Shown here piece by piece: positions 56,342 to 64,000 of a stretch of 64,000 nt of DNA. The translations under genes and the position numbers were made by a program. Below the pieces are notes generated by a model, which saw only the letters and a list, made by a program, of their open reading frames with translations, made no database searches and was not told the DNA's origin. The stretch comes from Roseobacter sp. GAI101 (lineage in GTDB: Bacteria > Pseudomonadota > Alphaproteobacteria > Rhodobacterales > Rhodobacteraceae), in NCBI RefSeq assembly GCF_000156335.1, contig NZ_DS999213.1, forward strand, positions 1,209,365 to 1,273,364, given 5' to 3'. The number at the start of each line of letters is the position of its first letter. Position 1 is the first letter of the stretch.

Positions 56342-56616
56342 CGCCCTCAAATATGGGCGGGAAGCCCCCATGCTGCGCTGCGCACCAAGGTCGGCTATGC
56401 GCAGACAGCGGACCCTGCAAAGTTGCGAACCATGGTCGTCCTTCAGGACGTGAACGGCCCAGACCTGCCGTTGGCCAGATGTCCGAGCGCTGCGTTGTAG
56501 CTTCCCCGAAGCAGACGTTCGACACATTGTGCAGCATTTTATTTACCAAAGGTCCGGTGAGCGGGACTTAGCGTCCTGTCGCCGACCTTCTGTTAGATGA
56601 ACCTTTTGCCAGCCGT

Positions 56617-58953
56617 CTAAGCTAAGAGCTGACGAAACACCTTTGACATTTCGGCCAGAGAATAGGGCTTCCGCAGCCAGAGTGTACCGGCATTGGGGAT
56701 ACCACCGTCTTCAGCATATCCCGACGTTATTAGTTGCATTATTTGTGGGTATAGGTCCTGAACTTGAACGAGGAGTTCAGCGCCCGTCATACCGCTGGGC
56801 ATGATCATATCGGTAAAGACGACGTCGATATCATTCCTTTTCGCCAGAATGTCCAAAGCCTGCTGCCCGCTTTCGGCCTCCACAACTTGATAGGCGAGTT
56901 TTTCCAATCGCGCGACAGCTATCTTGCGGACACGGGCGTCGTCTTCGACGACCAGGACCGTCCGATTGCCGCCAATGTCAGTGTTCCTTTCGTCATTGGT
57001 GATCGCACACTCGTCCTCGCTTGCGTCTGTCATAGGCAGATAAAGATTCACTGAAGTACCATGCCCAAGTTCGCTGCAAATATCGAGGTGTCCACCAGAT
57101 TGCTTTGCAAATCCGTGAACCATGCTCAGCCCCAGGCCAGTGCCTTTGTCTTGCACTTTGGTCGTAAAAAACGGCTCCATAACTCTTGATTTTATGTTGG
57201 CAGGCATCCCCACACCGTTATCCGAAACCGTCAAGCGTACGTATTTTCCGGGCTCGATGCCATAGCTTCGGGTGGCCTCCGCCTCAGCAAATACCATATT
57301 TTTGGTCTCGATGGTCAGACGGCCTCCTTCTGGCATCGCGTCTCGGGCATTGATCACCAGATTGAGCAGTGCGCTCTTAGTTTGACTGGGGTCTGCAAGC
57401 GTATTTCCCAAATCAGACGCCAGTTTCTTGGTTATTTCTATAGTTTCCCCGAGTGAGCGGATCAACATGTCGGACAAGTCTTCAACCAGATTGTTCAGGT
57501 TTAGTACCTTTGGTTGAAGCGGCGACTGGCGCGCAAATGACAAAAGCTGTTTCGTCAGGCTTGCACCGGTTTCCGTTGCTCCTATTGCTTCGGTTAGAAG
57601 GTTTTCTGCATATTTATCACCTCGAACGCGATCAAAAAGTAACTCGCAGTTCCCCAATATAACTGTCAGTAGATTGTTGAAATCATGCGCAATCCCGCCT
57701 GTGAGCTGACCGATGGCTTCCATTTTCTGAGACTGGCGAAGTCGTTCTTCAGTGTGAAGTTTATCGGTCACATCAGATTGCGCACCGATAAAGTGAGACA
57801 CATTGCCTTTCTCATCTCTAACAGGCGAGATACTAACCTCAACTGTCAGCTGCGAACCGTCTTTGCGATAATTTCTTAGTGTTTCGCGGGCTGGGACTGA
57901 ATTACGAATGGCAGATCGGATACGCTCAAGGCCTGGTTGGTCACGATCATCACCTTGCAAAAAACGCGGGTTCTGGCCCAGCATTTCTTGCATTGTATAG
58001 CCTGTCATCTGCTCCATGGCTTTGTTGGCATAGACGATCGGATTGTCGTCCTCTCTGGCATCGGTAATCAGGATGCCGGTATCTACCTCGGCAATTGCAA
58101 GGTCGCGCAGGCTTAGCGCTTCCGTTTGGTTATGGAGTACAGTGATGTCTTGGATGACAGCAACGAAAGCTAAGCCTTCACCCGAGTGAACAAGCTGCAA
58201 ATGGACTTCGACAGGATAGGTGGAACCGTCTTTCCGTTGGTGTACGGTTTCGAATATCAGACGTTGCTCAATGCCGTTTCTCAACGGCTCGACAATTCTG
58301 TTGAAGGCGTCGAGCGTCATATCCGGCTTGATATCGATGGGTGTCAGTTCGAGAAATTCCGCGTAGGAATAACCCATGTTTTTTCGGGAACCAAAATTCA
58401 CATGAATGAACTTCAGCGTATCGGCTTCAAACATATAGATTTCATTAAGCGAAGTCTCAACAATCTGAATGAGTGATTTAAGACGGCTTTCCATGTTCAC
58501 CTGATCGGTGATGTCGCGCCCATTGCCACGATAGCCTGCAAATTCTCCGTTCTCGTCATTAAACGCTTTGCCGCTGGTTCTAACCTTGCGGTGCTCGCCA
58601 TCATCTCTGACAAACGTAAACGTGAAATCCTTCCAGTTTTCATGGGCCATCATTTTGGCCTTATTTTCTCTAAAAAGGTGGGCTTCTGACGCAAGCCGAT
58701 TGCGTTTGGTGAAATCGTCAAATGACCTACCGAGCAGATATTCCGGTGCGATGCCAATCACCTGCCGTAACTGACCTGAGACGAACGAGAACCTTAATTC
58801 TCTGTCGAACTCAAAGAGCCAATCCGATCCCGCTTCAGCGAAATCGCGCAAGCGTTTCTCATTGAGACGCATCTCTTCAATAAGACGCTCGGCTTTTTCA
58901 ATACTTTCAATTCGAGGATTTCGAGTCACACCCGAACACTCGTATTTCCACAC
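56617..58953 (-). CDS. Multi-PAS hybrid histidine kinase with LOV-like domain
   Basis: 778 aa, no membrane segment. There are three PAS domains (about residues 35-155, 160-280, 285-400). The third is LOV-like (AIAEVDTGILITDA... GQNPRFLQGDDRDQ), but the flavin-binding Cys of the LOV motif NCRFLQG is Pro. Then come HisKA (QLTGGIAHDFNNLLTVILGN), the ATPase domain (GTGLGLSMVHGF) and a C-terminal receiver (TVLVVEDDARVRK, FTDMIMP, RKPYS). It senses a cytoplasmic signal, probably not light by the usual adduct. GTG start at 58953 after GGAA. Confidence 0.9.
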   Translation of the reverse strand: MWKYECSGVTRNPRIESIEKAERLIEEMRLNEKRLRDFAEAGSDWLFEFDRELRFSFVSGQLRQVIGIAPEYLLGRSFDDFTKRNRLASEAHLFRENKAKMMAHENWKDFTFTFVRDDGEHRKVRTSGKAFNDENGEFAGYRGNGRDITDQVNMESRLKSLIQIVETSLNEIYMFEADTLKFIHVNFGSRKNMGYSYAEFLELTPIDIKPDMTLDAFNRIVEPLRNGIEQRLIFETVHQRKDGSTYPVEVHLQLVHSGEGLAFVAVIQDITVLHNQTEALSLRDLAIAEVDTGILITDAREDDNPIVYANKAMEQMTGYTMQEMLGQNPRFLQGDDRDQPGLERIRSAIRNSVPARETLRNYRKDGSQLTVEVSISPVRDEKGNVSHFIGAQSDVTDKLHTEERLRQSQKMEAIGQLTGGIAHDFNNLLTVILGNCELLFDRVRGDKYAENLLTEAIGATETGASLTKQLLSFARQSPLQPKVLNLNNLVEDLSDMLIRSLGETIEITKKLASDLGNTLADPSQTKSALLNLVINARDAMPEGGRLTIETKNMVFAEAEATRSYGIEPGKYVRLTVSDNGVGMPANIKSRVMEPFFTTKVQDKGTGLGLSMVHGFAKQSGGHLDICSELGHGTSVNLYLPMTDASEDECAITNDERNTDIGGNRTVLVVEDDARVRKIAVARLEKLAYQVVEAESGQQALDILAKRNDIDVVFTDMIMPSGMTGAELLVQVQDLYPQIMQLITSGYAEDGGIPNAGTLWLRKPYSLAEMSKVFRQLLA

Positions 58954-59378
58954 AGTAATTCCATGTGTCGCGCCCCCACGTAACAGCAGAAAAAGCTACC
59001 CGAGTCTGGAGAGAAAGTACAAGCGTAGGATGACTAATTCAAGTGGAATTCTGCAAGATTGACCAATGTCTTCTTTAGGGAATTTGCTAACTTCTAATTC
59101 TCATGTCGGATTCGAGCCGGGACTGACATCCTCCACAAAGGGCGGAGAGGGGTCGATCGCTGCGGTCTGCAGAGAGGTCCGCTGTACGGACAAAGCTGCC
59201 GTTGTCTGTAGGCAGCTTCGAGTGCTCGTTGGATGGCATTTGCCATCCCGAAGGGCGGCTCAAACTGGCTCCGCTATTGGCCCCATCTATTCGGGTGTTT
59301 GCAAAGACTGCTCAAATGTTGCATTTCAACGTCGTTGGAGCTGTTTTGCGCTTCGGCTACTAACGTCGAGGTGAAATC
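58954..59378. other. Intergenic stretch with degenerate repeats
   Basis: 425 bp between the hybrid kinase and the FAD protein gene. From about 59150 to 59340 it is built of the short repeat family (gagaggtccgctgtacggac and related pieces). Promoters for the divergent genes should lie here but none was assigned. Confidence 0.45.
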
Positions 59379-60449
59379 ATGGACGTGGTCGTTATAGGCG
59401 CAGGACTGTCTGGACTAACAGCTGCAGCGGTGTTGCGCGAGGCAGGTGCCAGTGTGCAACTGCTCGAAGCGGATGCACAGATTGGAGGCCGTATTCGCGC
59501 ACTACGAGATCCGACCAGTGATCATGCAGTTGCCGATCTCGGCCCTACCTGGGTTTGGCCAAACCACCAACCTGTGGTTGCGCGTTGGCTTGACATTCTT
59601 GGTGCGACAACCTTTGAGCAATTTAACGAAGGTGATGCTGTCGTCGTCGGTTATGGGCCTACACCGCTGCGCCAACCTTTGCCCGGCCAAGATGGTATGG
59701 TCCGCATTGCAGGTGGACCATCGACCTTAATCGACACCCTGACCAACCGTGTTGGCCAGATCAATATCCGAAGGTCAGCTCCGGTTACTGAAGTGTCTGA
59801 AGACGGGCCAGATCACATGGCCGTCCATCTTGGTTCAGGCGAGATCATCACGGCACAAAAGGTGATTATCTCGGTTCCACTACGTGTTGCAGCCAAAACT
59901 ATGCATCTTCCCTGGGCGTCATCCGCCTTGATTGAGACCATGCGTGGGATGCCAACGTGGATGAGCACCCAAGCCAAGGCCGTCGCAATCTATAACAAGC
60001 CTTTCTGGCGAGACGACGGACTGTCCGGCAGGATCGTTAGTCGGATCGGACCACTTGCTGAAGTCCATGACCACACGGGTGTGGACAACGCGCCTGCAGC
60101 GCTGTTCGGCTTTGTGAGCTGGTCTCCGGAACAAAGAAGAGCGGAGCCGGAGCGTCTCAGGTTGGCAATCTTGGAACAGCTTTCAGATTGCTTTGGAAAA
60201 ACTGCAGCGCGCCCCCTTGATCTGGCGATCCAAGACTGGGCAATGAACCCTCGCATCGTAAACGAGCTGGATACCTTGCAACCCGCAACTCATCCTTACA
60301 TCGGTCCAGCCAACTTGAGGCAACCGCTTCTTGATGGTCGCGTTCGGTTCGCTGTGTCCGAAGCGTCAGAGCGTAGCCCCGGTCTAATCGAAGGTGCCTT
60401 TGCGATTGGAGAGAAGGCAGCCTTGGAGTTGCTTGGGACCGATCTATGA
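59379..60449 (+). CDS. FAD-dependent amine-oxidase-like protein
   Basis: 356-aa flavoprotein. The N-terminal Rossmann motif VVVIGAGLSGLTAAAVLREAG is followed by LLEADAQIGGRIRAL, the flavin monoamine oxidase signature, and a C-terminal FAD-contact block SERSPGLIEGAFAIGEKAA. It is shorter than typical amine oxidases (about 430-450), mainly in the substrate domain. Stands alone; substrate unknown. Confidence 0.82.
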   Translation: MDVVVIGAGLSGLTAAAVLREAGASVQLLEADAQIGGRIRALRDPTSDHAVADLGPTWVWPNHQPVVARWLDILGATTFEQFNEGDAVVVGYGPTPLRQPLPGQDGMVRIAGGPSTLIDTLTNRVGQINIRRSAPVTEVSEDGPDHMAVHLGSGEIITAQKVIISVPLRVAAKTMHLPWASSALIETMRGMPTWMSTQAKAVAIYNKPFWRDDGLSGRIVSRIGPLAEVHDHTGVDNAPAALFGFVSWSPEQRRAEPERLRLAILEQLSDCFGKTAARPLDLAIQDWAMNPRIVNELDTLQPATHPYIGPANLRQPLLDGRVRFAVSEASERSPGLIEGAFAIGEKAALELLGTDL

Positions 60450-61071
60450 GGTCAAGCTTGTGTAAGAGGATTCGCGAGGCCGCTTTCCTTTGTCGACTAC
60501 CGCCTTCATGAAGCCATGTCTGCAATCGGTTGTCTTGGGCTCATTGCTGCCTTTAGCCGCGAATTGCAGCAAGGTCCGGTCTGGGCCGTCCTTGCCATCC
60601 AGCGAGGCCCTGCGGCCTCGACACTGCAAAGGTCGCAAATCTGCACACGGCCGACCTTGGTGCGCAGCGCAGCATGGGGCTTCGGTCTGCTACGCCTTGA
60701 ATGGCCGCTTATGCAATTCTGGCAAAGAACCTTCGCAGACGCAGCTAAGGTCCGGTTTCCGCCCGACCTGCATGTTCTCCCTCGGCGGGAGAGTCACAAG
60801 ACATGGGTCCGATCTGGGCTGGGACCGGCCATCAGGTTGGTCGCGCCGAAGCATGCAAGGTCAAGATTTGCGTGCCGCACCGCCGCAAGTCCGGTTTGAG
60901 CCCAAATTACCGACCTTCTGCGGAGCCTTGAACGTCCGCATTCAAAAAAACGCCGTGCGAGAGAGAACAGTTTTTTTGTTAACTATTGAGATTGTCTTTG
61001 ATACACTTTGTCTATTGTTGCGGTACATAGACGAGTTCCGCTTTTCGGGAGCGAATACCATCGACGTTGAC
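60450..61071. other. Intergenic stretch dominated by degenerate repeats
   Basis: 622 bp. At least four modules of the short repeat family lie here (gcaaggtccggtctgggccg near 60568; cggccgaccttggtgcgcag near 60648; gctaaggtccggtttccgcc near 60745). The frame of the next gene is open through it but is Arg/Ser-rich with no ribosome site, so it is treated as non-coding. Confidence 0.55.
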
Positions 61072-62472
61072 ATGCTACGCAAAATCGATCCTGCAGAAAT
61101 TGTCGCGAGCCTAAGAGAGAGCCTTTTGGTTCTCACTGAGGACTTGGTGGTCGAATACGCTAACGATCAGTTCTTCGCCACCTTCGAGGTCGACCGTGAT
61201 GAGACGATCGGAGCAACCTTATCGTCGCTTGGGAACGGGCAGTGGAATATTTCGACGTTGATCGGCGAACTGGAGCGCATTCTTGACCATGGTCAAAAAG
61301 TTGAAGATGTGGAGGTCGATCACGTTTTCCAACACATAGGTCGTCGCGTCATGCGGCTTAACGCGCGCAAGACGATCCGTCCTGGGAATGGGTCACGGCG
61401 TATTCTGTTGGCCATAGATGATGTGACGGCCGAGAGCGACGCGGCCGCAGCTCTTGAGCGTGAGCAGCTGTTGTCCAAGGGTATCGTCGATACCGTCCGC
61501 GAACCTCTCCTAGTTCTTGATGATCGGCTCGAAATTATCAGTGCCAGTCGTGCGTTTTATTCTACGTTTCATGTAGACCCTGCTGAAACCGTGGGTCGCA
61601 GACTGGACGATTTGGGCAACGGACAGTGGGCCATACCTGCTCTTCTTGAATTGCTCACGGAAGTCGTCCCACGAAATACGACCGTCGAAGACTTTGAGGT
61701 CAAGCACGTCTTTTCCAAGATTGGTGAGCGAAGCATCCTTCTGAATGCGCGCAAAATCCATCGTGAGGGCAACCACACCCATACGCTGTTGCTGGCCATG
61801 CAGGACATCACAGAACGTCGCCGCTTGGAAGCCGAACGGGCAGCCGCACTGCATTACGCCGAACGTCTTTTGGAAGAGCTCAACCACCGTGTCATGAACA
61901 GCCTGTCTATGATCGGCGGCATAATAGCTTTGGAGGCACGCAACCTCAGCGATGAGGCTTGCAGGGCAGCCTTCATGCGCATGAGAGCGCGGGTAGATGC
62001 TGTTGGCAGTCTCTACAAGACGCTTTCGCGGGCCGGAGCTGTCGATCAGGTGAATACGCGACAGTATCTCACCGCTCTGGTTGAGGATCTTCTCGTATCA
62101 TCGGGCCAAGCGAAGCCACCAGAATTGCAGGTTGACGTCGTTGAACTGCCCCTATCCACACGGGTCGCCGTTCCGTTGGGGCTAATTGTAAACGAGTTGG
62201 CCACGAACAGTCTGAAGTATGCATTCAGCGAACACGGCGGTGGTCAACTGTCCGTTCTTCTGAAAGTTGAAAACAAAACGCTCCAATTGTCCATTTCTGA
62301 CAACGGTGCCGGAATTGACGCCAACGCCCGCGTAGACTCCGGATTGGGGCAAAAACTCACAGAAGCCTTTACGACACAGCTTGATGGCCAGATGACAATT
62401 GAGAGCGATAGAACCGGCACGCGCCACATGCTGGTATTTCCGCATATTTCCGCCGAATCAAGAAGTTGGTAA
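61072..62472 (+). CDS. PAS-containing HisKA_2-type histidine kinase
   Basis: 466-aa cytoplasmic kinase. Two similar PAS domains are in tandem (about 8-125 and 135-255), both with LGNGQW and a HVFxxIGxR...LNARK stretch. Then come a HisKA_2 dimerisation box (LLEELNHRVMNSLSMIGGII, His phospho-acceptor) and an HWE-like ATPase domain (LIVNELATNSLKYAF, SDNGAGID). The start is placed at MLRKIDPAEIV (61072), where PAS-like sequence begins; the ribosome site is weak, so a start 100 bp upstream is possible. No response regulator adjacent. Confidence 0.85.
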   Translation: MLRKIDPAEIVASLRESLLVLTEDLVVEYANDQFFATFEVDRDETIGATLSSLGNGQWNISTLIGELERILDHGQKVEDVEVDHVFQHIGRRVMRLNARKTIRPGNGSRRILLAIDDVTAESDAAAALEREQLLSKGIVDTVREPLLVLDDRLEIISASRAFYSTFHVDPAETVGRRLDDLGNGQWAIPALLELLTEVVPRNTTVEDFEVKHVFSKIGERSILLNARKIHREGNHTHTLLLAMQDITERRRLEAERAAALHYAERLLEELNHRVMNSLSMIGGIIALEARNLSDEACRAAFMRMRARVDAVGSLYKTLSRAGAVDQVNTRQYLTALVEDLLVSSGQAKPPELQVDVVELPLSTRVAVPLGLIVNELATNSLKYAFSEHGGGQLSVLLKVENKTLQLSISDNGAGIDANARVDSGLGQKLTEAFTTQLDGQMTIESDRTGTRHMLVFPHISAESRSW

Positions 62473-62668
62473 CACATGAGTTCCGGGTCGGATGTTAAAA
62501 AGCTGTCATACTGTTGATTTACAGGTCGAATTGACCCACTTTTCCATTTGTCGCTGACCCCTCTAAAGCATGAAATTTCATGGAAATTATGCAGTATTAC
62601 TTACAATTGGTGGGTCACTGCAATTGGGAAATTGGGTCGATTTCTTGCAGAATTCAACAAATAGGCTC

Positions 62669-63109
62669 TTAAAAGCTCATCACCGATGTATTGGGGGCGA
62701 CGATCGCGTCCCCCATCGCATCGGGTGCAGCTGTGCTCACACCGTCAATCAGTACAGAGGCGTCTGCAGACTTGCCTGGCAAATAGATCGCACAGACCTG
62801 CACCTTGAGACCCATTTGCACCATCATCATTTTCATCAAGCCTTGCGGGCTTGCATCTCTTGGTGGCTGGCCTGCAGTCGCGGAAGCAGGCGCATCACGT
62901 AGTGCGATGTCCCCGGCTGGACCACATAAAAGGACTTCTGCGTCAGCCCCCGCACTGATTGCGTTCATGGTCAGAACCATTGCCATAAGCTGGGTTTGTG
63001 GTTCCGGGCTTGTTAGAATGGTGATTAATTTGTTCGGGTCTTCTGCTTGGGCTGTCGTCCCAAGACCGAGTGCAAGAGCGGAGGCCGTCAGAAGTCTGAA
63101 AATACGCAT
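62669..63109 (-). CDS. Exported DsrE/F-like protein
   Basis: 146 aa with a signal peptide (ends TAQA). The mature part resembles the DsrE/TusD fold: LMAMVLTMNAISAGADAEVLLCG (strand-helix-strand) and LMKMMMVQMGLKVQVCAIYL with two Cys. Periplasmic DsrE-like proteins are linked to sulfur or redox chemistry; the role here is unknown. AGGTGA precedes the ATG. Confidence 0.7.
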   Translation of the reverse strand: MRIFRLLTASALALGLGTTAQAEDPNKLITILTSPEPQTQLMAMVLTMNAISAGADAEVLLCGPAGDIALRDAPASATAGQPPRDASPQGLMKMMMVQMGLKVQVCAIYLPGKSADASVLIDGVSTAAPDAMGDAIVAPNTSVMSF

Positions 63110-63199
63110 TTGGGTTCACCTCTAGATGCGTTGTTAGTTTGATGCGTTGTTAGTTCCGAAAACGGCGCGGCATCTCAAATCGATACCGCGCGGGGGGTT

Positions 63200-63310
63200 T
63201 TAAGAGTTGATTGCAAGGCGTATCGCGTAAGCAACGATGCCGAGGGCGAGTACACTGATAAGCCATAGCGCGACGAACCAACCAATCCGGCGAAACGTTG
63301 AAGTATTCAT
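63200..63310 (-). CDS. Small oxidase subunit (DUF2474/CydX-like)
   Basis: 36 aa: MNTSTFRRIGWFVALWLISV followed by LALGIVAYAIRLAINS, a single membrane helix. Its ATG shares a base with the stop of the oxidase subunit II gene (TGATG). Small one-helix proteins at exactly this place stabilise cyd/cio-type quinol oxidases. Confidence 0.8.
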   Translation of the reverse strand: MNTSTFRRIGWFVALWLISVLALGIVAYAIRLAINS

Positions 63311-64000
63311 CAGTGATACCCCTCAGCCGGATCAATTTTTCCACGAAAGACCCAATAGGCGTAGGCAGTGTAGGCAAGGATCATTGGTACGAGAACGACA
63401 GTGCCGACCAAGGCAAAGCGCAAGCTTTTGTCAGGTGCTGCCGCCTCCGCAATTGTAAGGCTGGGTGGCACAATATTGGGATAGAAGCTGATCCCAATGC
63501 CGATGAAACACAGTACGAAGATGCTGATTGCAGCCAGAAATGGTTGACGATCTTTGCCTGCATTCAATCCTGTGAACAGCGCCCAAGCCGCGGCCAGAAC
63601 CGCACTCGGCATCAACACGCTAAAAATACTGCCCGGCTGGTTCAGCCAGCGGTTGAAGTATTCCGGATCCTGAAACGGGGTTAGAATGCTGACGATCCCG
63701 ATAAATCCGAGAGTCCCAGCCGCCAGCCACCACGCATAACCCTGCATCTGGCGTTGCAGGCTGCCTTCGGTTTTTAGAATGATCCATGTTGCACCCAACA
63801 ATGCATAGCCGACGACGACAGCCAATCCGGTCAGAATGGAGAACACGCTCAGCCAATCCCACCAGCCACCGGCATAAGCCCTGTCAGCGACTTCGATCCC
63901 TTGAACCAAAGCGCCCAGAGCAATCCCTTGCATGAACGCCGCAACGATCGAACCACCAAAGAAAGCGACGTCCCAAACCGGCTTCCACCGGTCCGTCCGC
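63310..64000 (-). CDS. cydB: Cytochrome bd/cio quinol oxidase subunit II, 3' part (runs off window)
   Basis: C-terminal 229 residues of a CydB/CioB-type subunit. The frame is open to the window edge (…WKPVWDVAFFGGSIVAAFMQ), so the true start is beyond 64000. Six hydrophobic segments are visible; FLAAISIFVLCFIGIGISFYP and the ending VFRGKIDPAEGYH are typical of the family. Works with CydA (outside) as a terminal quinol oxidase for low oxygen or cyanide-insensitive respiration. Confidence 0.9.
   Translation of the reverse strand, partial: RTDRWKPVWDVAFFGGSIVAAFMQGIALGALVQGIEVADRAYAGGWWDWLSVFSILTGLAVVVGYALLGATWIILKTEGSLQRQMQGYAWWLAAGTLGFIGIVSILTPFQDPEYFNRWLNQPGSIFSVLMPSAVLAAAWALFTGLNAGKDRQPFLAAISIFVLCFIGIGISFYPNIVPPSLTIAEAAAPDKSLRFALVGTVVLVPMILAYTAYAYWVFRGKIDPAEGYH

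Noticed and set aside
60490..61071. Upstream in-frame extension of the HisKA_2 kinase
   Set aside because: Encodes repeat-derived Arg/Ser-rich sequence; PAS similarity starts only after 61072.

Overview
The window looks like a chromosomal segment of an alphaproteobacterium of the Rhodobacteraceae (Roseobacter group). The evidence is the G+C-rich codon use, a glycerol ABC importer in the rhizobial/roseobacter glpD-S-T-P-Q-U-V order, an EnvZ-type kinase, and many cytochrome and copper genes. The assignment is inference from gene content; no rRNA or marker gene is present.

Core-like part (1-25.3 kb). Genes 9-7640 on the minus strand form a complete glycerol uptake and oxidation operon: glpD, two ATPases, two permeases, a small membrane subunit and a binding protein. 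A divergent DeoR-type regulator (glpR) is followed by a second, orphan pair of permeases paralogous to the first. Next come a decayed copper amine oxidase gene that has lost its cofactor tyrosine, a chemotaxis receptor coupled to a small exported protein, and a minus-strand copper cluster (copD, copC, a CusF-like protein, cusA, a CusB with four C-terminal CusF-like repeats, and a His-rich exported protein). An EnvZ-like kinase and a divergent metallo-beta-lactamase-fold hydrolase precede tRNA-Asn(GTT).

Genomic island 1 (25357-54518, about 29 kb). A 24-bp copy of the tRNA-Asn 3' end recurs at 54495-54518, and a tyrosine recombinase lies beside each copy. Island cargo, in order: a coiled-coil protein; copper-acquisition genes (MbnP/MbnH pair, PCu(A)C chaperone, small Cys proteins) followed by a FecBCD-type ABC importer; a module made of a ribbon-helix-helix protein, large palindromes, an unknown 158-aa protein, a zinc-ribbon/GIY-YIG protein and a soluble FtsH-like AAA+ metalloprotease; and mobilisation genes (mobC, a relaxase, and a small gene nested inside the relaxase in another frame). 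These are followed by an IS21-like element split by an IS3-family element, a peptidoglycan-binding-repeat protein with near-identical 258-bp tandem repeats, a cupredoxin pseudogene with two nonsense codons, and a type III polyketide synthase / methyltransferase / RND-MMPL exporter / exported protein operon. The element therefore reads as an integrative mobilisable element.

From 54.5 kb on, a second recombinase, closely related to the first, starts what is probably a second element stacked in tandem. It is followed by a PAS/LOV-like hybrid kinase, an FAD amine-oxidase-like protein, a HisKA_2-type kinase, a DsrE-like exported protein and the end of a cyd/cio-type quinol oxidase operon that runs out of the window. 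No third attachment-site copy was seen, so the right boundary is unknown. Intergenic regions, mostly in the island half, carry a degenerate family of short repeats.
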